DNA of 35,193 nt, taken from NCBI GenBank assembly GCA_028289405.1, contig JANQPP010000136.1:1-35193 (forward strand), given 5' to 3'. The notes beneath the pieces are model-generated. The model saw only the letters and a list, made by a program, of their open reading frames with translations, made no database searches and had not been told where the DNA came from. How positions within the stretch are numbered: position 1 is the stretch's first letter; the number at the start of each line of letters is the position of its first letter. Both the position numbers and the translations under genes were made by a program. Below, piece by piece: positions 8,944-16,102 of this stretch. Source of the stretch: Pirellulales bacterium (GTDB lineage Bacteria > Planctomycetota > Planctomycetia > Pirellulales > JANQPP01).

Positions 8944-9417
8944 TCACGTAAAGCAATTGTCCGACGAGAACTGCAAGGGCCGGAAAGTGTCGAGCAACAA
9001 TTCCCGTCGCTCCTTGCGTTTCCCTTGGCGATGAGCCACCAGCGTCTTCCGCCACTCTTGCTGCGTGGCGAACTTGCCATCCTTCTTGAAGATTTTTACC
9101 GAGGCCGTACGGTCAATGATCACCGTATGGGGAAAGGTCGTGGTCTTGAAGGCCGCGGCGACCCTCCGCCCATACTCCGTCGAAACGTCGATATGGCACC
9201 GCTTGTAATCGCGTAACAGCTCGGCGTCTCCCTCTTCGGGCAGCACGGCGAGTTGGTCTAGCCGTTGCAGCGGGTCGCGGGGAACGTCCAGCACGACCAA
9301 CAAGGGCTTTTGCTCTGCTTTGGCTGCTTCTAGGCTGCGCCCATAATCGTTGGACCAGCTCATTTCGCTTGTGCCGGCGGCCCAACTCAACGCGAGAACC
9401 ACGATGAAGCCGTTCAT
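8944..9417 (-). CDS. Exported thioredoxin-fold protein lacking the CXXC active site
   Basis: A 157-residue protein with a ribosome site AAAGGA 7 bases before ATG 9417. Residues 1-17 form a short signal peptide ending at AAGTSEMS. The body shows thioredoxin features: AKAEQKPLLVVLD (strand beta-3), a helix, CHIDVSTEYGRRVAAAF, and the cis-proline strand TTFPHTVIID (about 94-103), followed by the usual basic C-terminal helices. Where the CXXC pair should follow the first strand it has DVPRDPLQ, so there is no redox dithiol. Its job may be binding or chaperoning. Only two cysteines remain, one in the family strand and one near the end. Confidence 0.75.
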   Translation of the reverse strand: MNGFIVVLALSWAAGTSEMSWSNDYGRSLEAAKAEQKPLLVVLDVPRDPLQRLDQLAVLPEEGDAELLRDYKRCHIDVSTEYGRRVAAAFKTTTFPHTVIIDRTASVKIFKKDGKFATQQEWRKTLVAHRQGKRKERRELLLDTFRPLQFSSDNCFT

Positions 9418-9741
9418 CGGCGAATCCTTTCTTCTTTCATTTGCCCCGTGAATTTTTGCGTTCTCGGGTGGAAAAATTTTCCAAGAATCGCAATTTTTCC
9501 CTATTCGCCACAGCCGCCATGAGCGGCAAAGTCGAACATAATAGGAACTGCCCCAGGGGCCTTCAAGCCCCTGGCTTGCTTTCGCTCCGAATTGCCGCTC
9601 AATTGATGTTCCAGTGAACGAGGCGTGTTTTTAGGAGGGAAACCACGTTTTTTACGCGGAACATGGCCCCAAACTCCACATGCGAAATGTATTGCGTCAC
9701 AGCCCAAACCGGGATTTCCACATGTCAAGAAACCGTCCGCC
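9418..9741. promoter_or_regulatory. Divergent intergenic region with hairpin and small palindrome
   Basis: This stretch separates the leftward thioredoxin-fold gene from rightward rsmG. It contains a 13-base palindrome GGAAAAATTTTCC (9470-9482) inside an AT-rich block just upstream of the thioredoxin-fold gene, and a perfect hairpin, CCAGGGGC-6 nt-GCCCCTGG, at 9553-9574. Neither hairpin strand is followed by a T-run. The promoters of both genes must lie here, but no -35/-10 set was convincing. Confidence 0.4.
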
Positions 9742-10410
9742 ATGGATGAATTGACCGAAACTTCGGGCCTCGCCGAATCGCTGGAAAAATTTGCCGTTCG
9801 CGTGGATCAGGCGGCGATTCCCAAGCTGGAAGCGTATTGCCGCAGCGTGTGGGATTGGAACACACGGCTCAATCTCACCCGGCATACGACGTTCGACCAA
9901 TTCGTTTCACGGGATGTCGTGGACACGCTGGCGCTGGCCAATCATTTGTCTGATGGTGAGCGAATTCTCGATGCCGGGTCGGGCGCCGGGGTTCCCGGGG
10001 TGACGCTCGCGCTGCTTCGCCCTGATCTCGAAGTCACATTGACGGAATCGGTGGGAAAACGGGCCGCCGCGTTGGCTGCCATCGTGGCGGAAATCGGGCT
10101 GGATCTGCCCGTGATTCACGGGCGGGCAGAACATGTTCTGGAGCCTCATGACCGCATCGACACGATCACGGCCCGCGCGGTGGCACCCCTGTACAAACTC
10201 GTGAATTGGTTTGGCCCGCTGCTTCGACCGCCGCAGAGACTGCTGTTGATCAAAGGCGCGGCCTGGGTGGAGGAACGGCATGAGGCACGGCAGCGCGGAC
10301 TCCTCCGAGAGCTTGAATTGAGGCGGCTGGACGAATACGCAGTCCCAGGCGTACCGGGAAAAAGCGTCATCCTCCAAGTCCGCCGCAAGGATTCCGCGGC
10401 CGAATCGTAA
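9742..10410 (+). CDS. rsmG: 16S rRNA m7G527 methyltransferase RsmG
   Basis: A 222-residue cytoplasmic SAM-dependent enzyme (also called GidB) that methylates N7 of guanine 527 in 16S rRNA. The start at ATG 9742 gives the normal family length; upstream in-frame codons are proline- and lysine-rich and unlike the family. Landmarks are the N-terminal YCRSVWDWNTRLNLTR block, the SAM-binding loop ILDAGSGAGVPGVTLAL (75-91, here with an Ala where most have GsGaGfPG), ITARAVAPL (142-150, the family RAv-pL motif) and LLLIKG (167-172). It is alone here, not next to gidA or parA/parB as in many bacteria. Confidence 0.93.
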   Translation: MDELTETSGLAESLEKFAVRVDQAAIPKLEAYCRSVWDWNTRLNLTRHTTFDQFVSRDVVDTLALANHLSDGERILDAGSGAGVPGVTLALLRPDLEVTLTESVGKRAAALAAIVAEIGLDLPVIHGRAEHVLEPHDRIDTITARAVAPLYKLVNWFGPLLRPPQRLLLIKGAAWVEERHEARQRGLLRELELRRLDEYAVPGVPGKSVILQVRRKDSAAES

Positions 10411-10479
10411 ACTGGCCATGCCTGTTTTCTCGTGTGGCACGTATGTGTAACGTCTCCGGCGCTGAAATTCACGAGTCGA

Positions 10480-10497
10480 AACGGCGCAAAAGCCGTT
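10480..10497 (+). terminator. Possible terminator hairpin after rsmG
   Basis: A perfect 6-bp stem AACGGC/GCCGTT around the loop GCAAAA, 70 bases after the rsmG stop. There is no downstream T-run, so the call is weak. Confidence 0.3.
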
Positions 10498-10589
10498 ACA
10501 CTTAACCGATAGACGTTCTAGTCCGAGCTATGCTTGTAGACGGAGGAATGGTCCCGGAAGGAGCCGCGCTCGTTGGTTGAGACGCTGCC

Positions 10590-11363
10590 GTGACGCAAAC
10601 TCGCCTACAATTTGGGGAAAATGGCCTGAAATTCCCGGTGTGGCTGCTGTCGGGTGTGGCCGTGCTCCTGTTGGCCGGGATGGTATTCGCTTTTTTCCTG
10701 GGCCGCGATTTCCAAGCTCCGTTGGTCGCCTGGATCGAAGCGCATGGCGGTGCAGCGCGGCGAGACCGTGTCATGACCAGCTATTGGCGAGGCGGCACCT
10801 GGGACGAGGAAATCGTGGGCATCCGGCTTCCTTCATCCGTCAAGGTGGATGATCTGCAGGGCTCGCTGGAGAAGTTTCCCTATCTGCAAATGGTTTCGCT
10901 GCCATGCGGCCTGTACTCGTCGCATGATCTCACCGCAGCGCGGGAAGCCTTTCCCCATGTGGTCTTGGAAATCGTCGAAGTGGAAGATAACAGCACTGCT
11001 CGGGAGGCCCATGATATCCTCTCCATGCGGGGAGCATTCTTGGCACGAAAGGAAAACACCCCGGCTGGTTCTTTCGCGGTGATTGATCTTTCACTCGCGG
11101 ACCTCGCTGCCGAAGATCTCCACTACTTGCGAGCCTTCCCGGAACTTCGGCGGCTCACATTGCGAGGAACTCAATTAAGCGACAAAGCGGTCTCCTATTT
11201 GCAGGAGCTAGCGCCGCTAGAATCCCTGCGTTGCATTGGCCCGCCATTGTCCGACGTAGTTCTGGAGACACTCCGCGCATCTTGGCCTGCATGTCAGATC
11301 GAGGTCCTCGACGCTCAACCTTCCGCAAACTCGTCTTCTCTGGTCCAGCGAGACGTGCCGTAG
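10590..11363 (+). CDS. Leucine-rich-repeat membrane protein, one TM segment
   Basis: A 257-residue protein starting at GTG 10590 without a clear ribosome site; no better upstream start exists. One transmembrane helix lies at about residues 16-37 (VWLLSGVAVLLLAGMVFAFF). After it come about 90 residues of mixed structure and a C-terminal leucine-rich-repeat region: VIDLSLADLAAEDLHYLRAF, PELRRLTLRGTQLSDKAV and LESLRCIGPPLSDVVLETL. The plan (membrane anchor, spacer, two to three repeats, stop) is the same as in the protein at 711-1469, though sequence similarity outside the repeats is low. A role in protein binding at the envelope is the most that can be said. Confidence 0.75.
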   Translation: MTQTRLQFGENGLKFPVWLLSGVAVLLLAGMVFAFFLGRDFQAPLVAWIEAHGGAARRDRVMTSYWRGGTWDEEIVGIRLPSSVKVDDLQGSLEKFPYLQMVSLPCGLYSSHDLTAAREAFPHVVLEIVEVEDNSTAREAHDILSMRGAFLARKENTPAGSFAVIDLSLADLAAEDLHYLRAFPELRRLTLRGTQLSDKAVSYLQELAPLESLRCIGPPLSDVVLETLRASWPACQIEVLDAQPSANSSSLVQRDVP

Positions 11364-11402
11364 ACGGTCGGGTGTTGATGCCAGCTCAGCGGAGACTCTT
11401 AT

Positions 11403-11427
11403 CCTCGCCCGGCTAGAGGCCGCGAGG
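11403..11427 (+). terminator. Possible terminator hairpin after the second LRR gene
   Basis: CCTCGC and GCGAGG form a 6-bp stem around a 13-base loop that can fold a further 3 bp. It lies 40 bases past the stop, without a T-run. Confidence 0.3.
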
Positions 11428-11623
11428 CTCGCCGGCGGCAGGAGAAAGAATGCCCTCGGCAAACCAGGTTTCTTTCGACAACGCCGGGGCCTGCCCGTTA
11501 CAATCAAGCTCGAATTGCATAAGGTTTTGCCTGCGAGAATTCTTCTTGAGCCCAAGCCATCTTCAGCCCCACTCTTTGTCAGCACTGTTTGTCTACACTG
11601 TCCAACCATGAAAGGGGTGTCCC

Positions 11624-12511
11624 ATGCCCTCCGTTGACCGTCGTACATTTTTGGGATCCGCCACGTTGGCAGCCGCGGCGAGTGCCGCCGGGAAAACGAC
11701 CTCCGCTGCGGACGATCCGGCCTTGCCTGGGAAGACGGCACGGACCCAATTCGCCGTGAACGTGGAGATGTGGTGGCGGGACCTGCCTTTCCTGGATCGG
11801 CTCCGCGAAGCGGCGAAGCTAGGCTTTCCGGCGGTCGAGTTTTGGCCCTGGAGAAACAAGGATATCCCCGCCGTCGCGAATTTGGCCGAGGAACTCGGCC
11901 TGGAGATCGCGCAGTTTACCGCCTGGGGGTTCGTTCCGGGCATGAATGATCCCGCCAATCATGATGCCGCCGTGCGCGAAATCGAGGAAAGCTGCCGCAT
12001 CGCGAAACAGCTTCACTGCCCCAAAATGACCGTGGTAGGTGGAAATGACCAGCCGGGTATGACGCAAGAGGAAATGCACGACAACATCATCACGGCCCTC
12101 AAGCGGGTGGCTCCCATCGCGGAGGAGCAGGAAGTGATGCTCATCCTGGAACCGATGAATATTCGCGTGGACCACAAGGGGCACTGCCTGTACGGCAGCC
12201 CGGACGCCGTGCGCATCTGCCGGGAAGTCGGTTCCCCCATGGTGAAAATCAACTGGGACCTCTACCACATGCAGATCACCGAAGGCGACCTCTGCGGCCG
12301 GCTGCATGACGGCTTCGATCAAGTCGGCTACATCCAACTGGCCGACCATCCGGGCCGCAACGAACCGGGCACGGGCGAGGTCCATTACAATCGCGTGCTC
12401 AAGGAGCTGTATGAAGTGCTCGGCTACCGAGATTACGTGGGCCTGGAATGCAGGCCCCTCACCACGGAATTGGCCGCCGCCCAAGCCGTGGCCCGCGCCG
12501 ACGTGTGGTAA
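11624..12511 (+). CDS. Tat-exported hydroxypyruvate isomerase-like TIM-barrel protein
   Basis: A 295-residue protein of the AP-endonuclease-2/xylose-isomerase-like TIM barrel. It starts with a Tat signal, DRRTFLGSATLAAAASAAG (5-23), so it is predicted to be exported folded. The likely metal ligands are Glu176 (LILEPMN), Asp212 (KINWDLYHMQ), Gln238 (GYIQLAD) and Glu275 (GLECRP). The block QLADHPGRNEPGTGEVHY is typical of hydroxypyruvate isomerase (Hyi), which interconverts hydroxypyruvate and tartronate semialdehyde. Cytoplasmic Hyi has no signal peptide, so an exported paralogue may act on another sugar or keto acid. It precedes the methyltransferase gene by 34 bases on the same strand and may share its transcript. 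Confidence 0.85.
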   Translation: MPSVDRRTFLGSATLAAAASAAGKTTSAADDPALPGKTARTQFAVNVEMWWRDLPFLDRLREAAKLGFPAVEFWPWRNKDIPAVANLAEELGLEIAQFTAWGFVPGMNDPANHDAAVREIEESCRIAKQLHCPKMTVVGGNDQPGMTQEEMHDNIITALKRVAPIAEEQEVMLILEPMNIRVDHKGHCLYGSPDAVRICREVGSPMVKINWDLYHMQITEGDLCGRLHDGFDQVGYIQLADHPGRNEPGTGEVHYNRVLKELYEVLGYRDYVGLECRPLTTELAAAQAVARADVW

Positions 12512-12545
12512 CCCGTTTCCTCAAGCAATGAGGGAGACTCTCTGT

Positions 12546-13211
12546 ATGGAATGGAACCGTGTTTTGGAGCCGGAAGTCATGGACTCCGAGGAGGAGGCCC
12601 GTGATTATAATTCCATGGACCATGGCGAAGTAAACCGGGCATTCGTGGCTGATTTTTTGGCTCGACGCCCGGATCTGCGTCATGTTTTGGATCTGGGGAC
12701 AGGCACCGCGCAGATTCCATTGGAACTGTGCCGCGTGGATTCATCCGCGCGGGTCACGGCGGTGGACCTGGCGGAGCGGATGTTGGCTGTGGCGGAGGAA
12801 AATGTGTCGGCGGCGGGACGGGAGCAGTCCATCCGGCTTCAGCGTTGCGATGCCAAAGCTCTCCCCTTTCCCGATGGCTCGTTCACGGCGGCCATCTCCA
12901 ACAGCATCGTGCACCACATTCCCGAACCTCTGCCCGTTCTCCAAGAATTGTGGCGCGTGACCGAACCAGGCGGCTGCATTTTCGTGAGAGACTTGCTTCG
13001 CCCGGACGATGAAGCCCAGTGGCAGCAACTTGTAGAAACCTATGCCGCAGACGCCAACTCCCATCAACGGCGAATGTTCGCCGATTCGCTGCGGGCGGCG
13101 TTGTCACTTCCGGAAATAAAGCATTTGGTCGCTGAGTTGGGTGACGATCCGAACAATGTGGTGCAGTCCACGGACCGGCATTGGACCTGGGCCACGCGCC
13201 GTACCGCTTGA
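12546..13211 (+). CDS. Class I SAM-dependent methyltransferase
   Basis: A 221-residue protein. ATG 12546 is chosen because AGGGAG (12531-12536) lies 9 bases before it; the ATG at 12528 lacks a site. The methyltransferase core shows motif I VLDLGTGTAQIPLEL, an acidic residue ending strand 2 (VTAVDLAERML), a motif-II region (RCDAKALPFPDGSFTAAISNSIVHHIPE) and EPGGCIFVRDLLRP, all of the UbiE/methyltransf_11 pattern. The substrate is unknown. It converges on the M56 peptidase gene with a 29-base gap. Confidence 0.88.
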   Translation: MEWNRVLEPEVMDSEEEARDYNSMDHGEVNRAFVADFLARRPDLRHVLDLGTGTAQIPLELCRVDSSARVTAVDLAERMLAVAEENVSAAGREQSIRLQRCDAKALPFPDGSFTAAISNSIVHHIPEPLPVLQELWRVTEPGGCIFVRDLLRPDDEAQWQQLVETYAADANSHQRRMFADSLRAALSLPEIKHLVAELGDDPNNVVQSTDRHWTWATRRTA

Positions 13212-13240
13212 CCGTCAGCGACCTTAGAGCCCAAACAGGG

Positions 13241-14932
13241 TTAGCCTAGGATCATCCACGCCGCGATGGCGCCGGAAACCGTTTCCACGGGACGAAAGAT
13301 CAGCGAAGCGCCCGTGGCCGTGAGATAGGCCACGAGCGGAGGCAATTCGCCGGGCGAGCCCTCCTTCTTGCTCATGCTAGGGCCCGGCAGGGTATCACCT
13401 TCCAGAGGGAAGACCGATGAGTCCTCCACTTCACTCGCCAAAATCCAGGCTGGCACCAGGATCATGTCTTGTAGTTGTTCAAGCCGTTCAGCGTAGAGGT
13501 TAGACTGCTCACCCCAACGCCCGAAGAATTGCGGGGGAGAACGCTCCATTCCAAATATATGCCGGAAAAAGCTATTCAGAGCAGGCTTCCCCACAGATGG
13601 CAGCGAAGGCAGTTCGATGCTTTCCTCGGATTCCGTATCCTGGGAATCGCGTGGTTTTTCATTCGCGGTTTGAATCAATATGGCGTGTTGTTGAAACTGG
13701 CCCGGCGGCGCGAGAATCACCACCGGCTTGAGCGGTAGCCATACCGTTGCCAAGATGAGCACGCCCCAGCGATTCTTGGCGGACGTTTGGATCGGGCAGC
13801 CTCCCTGCATGATATGAATGATGCGCTCGCGGAGGATGCTTAAATGGCCTACTCCTCGGCAGAATGCAGGCGTTCGTTGGTCATCGTGGGACAGAAAATC
13901 CATCGTATCGAGTAATGCGTCCGCGTATGTACGTCCATCGCATTCGAGAAGTTGTATCACGGCGGCATCACAACACAGCTCTTCGTGCCGTTCGACCTCG
14001 CGGCGCGCCCACCAGGTGACGGGGTGCCACCAATACAACACGGTCACCGCGGTTTCCAATAGTCGGGCCCAATAATCGCCGCGCTGATAATGTGTCAGTT
14101 CATGTGCCAGCAGGCTTTGCAGCGCTTCCGGCTCCAAATTCTCCACAAGGTCCCTGGGGAGAATAATCCGCGGACGAATACTGGGCGCGTAGAGGAGGGG
14201 TGACATGCGGCATGGCACGACCCATACATCGGGCACGCACCGCAGCCCCAAACGCCGCGCTAACTTCGCAGTGAGCGTTAGAACTGCATGTGGAGCGGTT
14301 TGGCCGACTTTCAGGATGACCTGAAACCTTCGCCAGCTTGCCCACTGCCGACAAAGACAGATCACGGCCCCCAACAATATCGGCAGAATGAGGCACAGAG
14401 ACCAAAAGTCCCTATTTTCATAGAACATGGCGAACCAGGCGGTCCGGCGGGAAAAGCGCGCGGAATCCGATCTGGACGGATCGAGGGGGCGAGCAGCGCC
14501 TCCTGGTCCGCTTTCTCTTTTCGTCATGCCCCGCGAGGGGGCCGTGGAAAACAAATGCTCATGCTGGTCCGTGATCGCAAAAACAGGCGAAGCAGGACGT
14601 GTTTCGTTTTCCACGGCCCAGGCAACGACATCCCGGTCCTTCGCTTCGCGCGAAGGCCGACATTTTTTACAGGGGATGTGGCCCGCAGCCTTCTCGATGG
14701 GCAGCCCTTCGGCCAAAAGCCCTCTGTCGGTCGCCTGGGGCGACGGCAGCACAGGCAGCCAAATGGGAAAAGGGCAAAACGAAGGGGTAACGAATTTCAG
14801 CAGGACGACAATCCACAGAGCCCGCAGGAGGGATGGATTTCGGATCCACCTTCCCAGGACATGGACAATCACGGCGAGCAGGGATGCCAGAACGGCATTC
14901 ATCACCAGCAAGTCGAGAACCGACCGCACCAT
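13241..14932 (-). CDS. M56-family membrane metallopeptidase (BlaR1/MecR1-like)
   Basis: A 563-residue membrane zinc peptidase. ATG 14932 is preceded by AGGAGG at 5 bases. Predicted membrane helices are at about residues 5-26, 35-55 and 176-195. The zinc site is HELTHYQRGD (His277, Glu278, His281), followed by HPVTWWARREVERHEELCCDA, whose glutamate near residues 317-318 is the third ligand. BlaR1 homologues degrade the partner BlaI repressor after sensing a signal. Here the C-terminal penicillin-binding sensor is absent; instead there is one more hydrophobic segment and about 140 residues without recognised motifs. A CKKC pair (about 88-91) lies in the long loop between helices 2 and 3. The blaI-like gene is immediately upstream in the same direction. 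Confidence 0.88.
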   Translation of the reverse strand: MVRSVLDLLVMNAVLASLLAVIVHVLGRWIRNPSLLRALWIVVLLKFVTPSFCPFPIWLPVLPSPQATDRGLLAEGLPIEKAAGHIPCKKCRPSREAKDRDVVAWAVENETRPASPVFAITDQHEHLFSTAPSRGMTKRESGPGGAARPLDPSRSDSARFSRRTAWFAMFYENRDFWSLCLILPILLGAVICLCRQWASWRRFQVILKVGQTAPHAVLTLTAKLARRLGLRCVPDVWVVPCRMSPLLYAPSIRPRIILPRDLVENLEPEALQSLLAHELTHYQRGDYWARLLETAVTVLYWWHPVTWWARREVERHEELCCDAAVIQLLECDGRTYADALLDTMDFLSHDDQRTPAFCRGVGHLSILRERIIHIMQGGCPIQTSAKNRWGVLILATVWLPLKPVVILAPPGQFQQHAILIQTANEKPRDSQDTESEESIELPSLPSVGKPALNSFFRHIFGMERSPPQFFGRWGEQSNLYAERLEQLQDMILVPAWILASEVEDSSVFPLEGDTLPGPSMSKKEGSPGELPPLVAYLTATGASLIFRPVETVSGAIAAWMILG

Positions 14933-15022
14933 GACTGCCTCCTCTTGGCCGATACTGTTCCTTTCCACAGCATCGTGCAAGATGGAAGGCAGCGTTTTGC
15001 TACCCTGCTGTGGAATCGGCCC

Positions 15023-15427
15023 CTACTTTCGGGATCTCTTTGAACTCCCCTTGTCGAGGTCGTCCACCATTTGGCGGAGATTTCTCCGCTGCTCGGCTGT
15101 TAACTTCGTATTTTTGATCAAATGGGTCAGCAGGGGCTGCAAGGAACCTCCGCACAGTGAATCCGCCGTGGATTGGAGGCGCCGGCCAATCAAATCCTCG
15201 CGCTCGATGGCGGCCGAGAAAAGGTGAGGCCAGGTTTCCGCATTCCGCGACACACATTTCTTTGCCCGCAGACGGTCGAGCAATTTTTGCACGGTAGCGT
15301 GCTGTGAGGCGGAAGCGTCGCGATAAATCTCCTCGGCAATCGCCCTTACGGTCGTGGTCTTACGCTCCCACAACACTTCGAGGACTGCCAATTCTGCATC
15401 AGTAACATCTTGAGCTTTGCGCGGCAT
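15023..15427 (-). CDS. BlaI/MecI/CopY-family transcriptional repressor
   Basis: A 134-residue winged-helix protein. DVTDAELAVLEVLWERKTTT (7-26) is the standard BlaI opening and TVRAIAEEIY is the first part of the helix-turn-helix. HATVQKLLDRLRAKKCVSR is the recognition helix and wing. The C-terminal third is the dimerisation helix region. BlaI proteins bind operator dyads as dimers and are cleaved when their M56 partner is activated. The M56 gene lies 90 bases downstream on the same strand, so the two are probably co-transcribed and self-regulated. In planctomycetes such pairs occur in many copies and control unknown targets, not beta-lactamase. Confidence 0.93.
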   Translation of the reverse strand: MPRKAQDVTDAELAVLEVLWERKTTTVRAIAEEIYRDASASQHATVQKLLDRLRAKKCVSRNAETWPHLFSAAIEREDLIGRRLQSTADSLCGGSLQPLLTHLIKNTKLTAEQRRNLRQMVDDLDKGSSKRSRK

Positions 15428-15541
15428 AATGCTGTTTCTTCACCAGGGGTTCAAACGAATCGTAAAAAAACTCACGAGGGATATTGTGCCACTCCCGTCC
15501 CGTGGGCCGGCTATTCCTATTGCTAGCCGATCTTTGCCCCT

Positions 15542-15593
15542 GTCTTGTCTCCCGATCCGTGACATGATACCCGTCTTGCCGTCCAAGACAAGA
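15542..15593 (-). promoter_or_regulatory. Candidate operator upstream of the blaI-like gene
   Basis: The dyad GTCTTG-N5-CAAGAC (15573-15589) has the spacing of a dimeric winged-helix operator. A further direct copy of the half-site GTCTTG lies 31 bases away at 15542-15547, close to three helical turns. TCTTGTC at 15543-15549 is also mirrored by GACAAGA at 15587-15593. It sits about 145-165 bases before the blaI start. Assignment to BlaI is inferred from position only. Confidence 0.4.
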
Positions 15594-15629
15594 TTTACGC
15601 AACCGTTTATGAAAAAAAGTTGTCCGGGA

Positions 15630-15688
15630 TTTTTTGCGAGGGCACCCGCCGCTATGCCGCTAACAGCGGGCGCCTCGCGGAGAAAAAA
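15630..15688. repeat. Long imperfect inverted repeat
   Basis: TTTTTT-GCGAGG on the left pairs with CCTCGC-GGAG-AAAAAA on the right, and CCCGC/GCGGG pair further in. The A and T tracts are part of the stem, so neither strand leaves a free T-run and it is not a normal intrinsic terminator. It may be a structured RNA or a cruciform-type element. Confidence 0.45.
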
Positions 15689-16102
15689 GACCAGGATGCC
15701 TCTTCCTCCATCTTAGTAATGCCGCAAAACGTCACGAATGCGGACAAAAAATCCCCAAAATTCCACAAAAAATTTGGCCGCGCGACCCAGCCCCTATCCT
15801 GCATGTCCAGCCTGTCTTCGGTGACCGACAAATTTTCACGTCAAACAACGAGTCGGTCAGGAACGCACATTTTGCGTTTTCCGACTCTCCGAGACGGGAT
15901 CAGCGACGGCTAAAAAAAACTTCCAACCGGCAAACCAACCAGTTCGCAGCCCGATTAGCGCAGGCTATCATGGGAGCCGCCTTCTCGAACGCCATACGGC
16001 ACTCGACCCGATCCAGCCCGGGAAAATATGACCGCTTCCGATATCCCTCCCGCGTGATTGACGCACCCCGCCGCCTTCATCCCTTGCCCTAGGAGGATTT
16101 CC
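15689..16102. other. Intergenic region upstream of the enolase-superfamily gene
   Basis: No coding region is supported. The stretch is richer in A runs (around 15740-15780 and 15911-15919) than its surroundings and should contain the promoter of the rightward gene. Its AGGAGG ribosome site is at 16091-16096. Confidence 0.4.

Noticed and set aside
9501..9743. An 80-codon minus-strand frame with a CxxG-rich start
   Set aside because: It covers the divergent promoter region and the hairpin there; no coding signature.
14288..15227. Long plus-strand frames opposite the M56 and blaI genes
   Set aside because: Arg/Pro/Ser-rich composition and no motifs; the opposite strand carries clear families.
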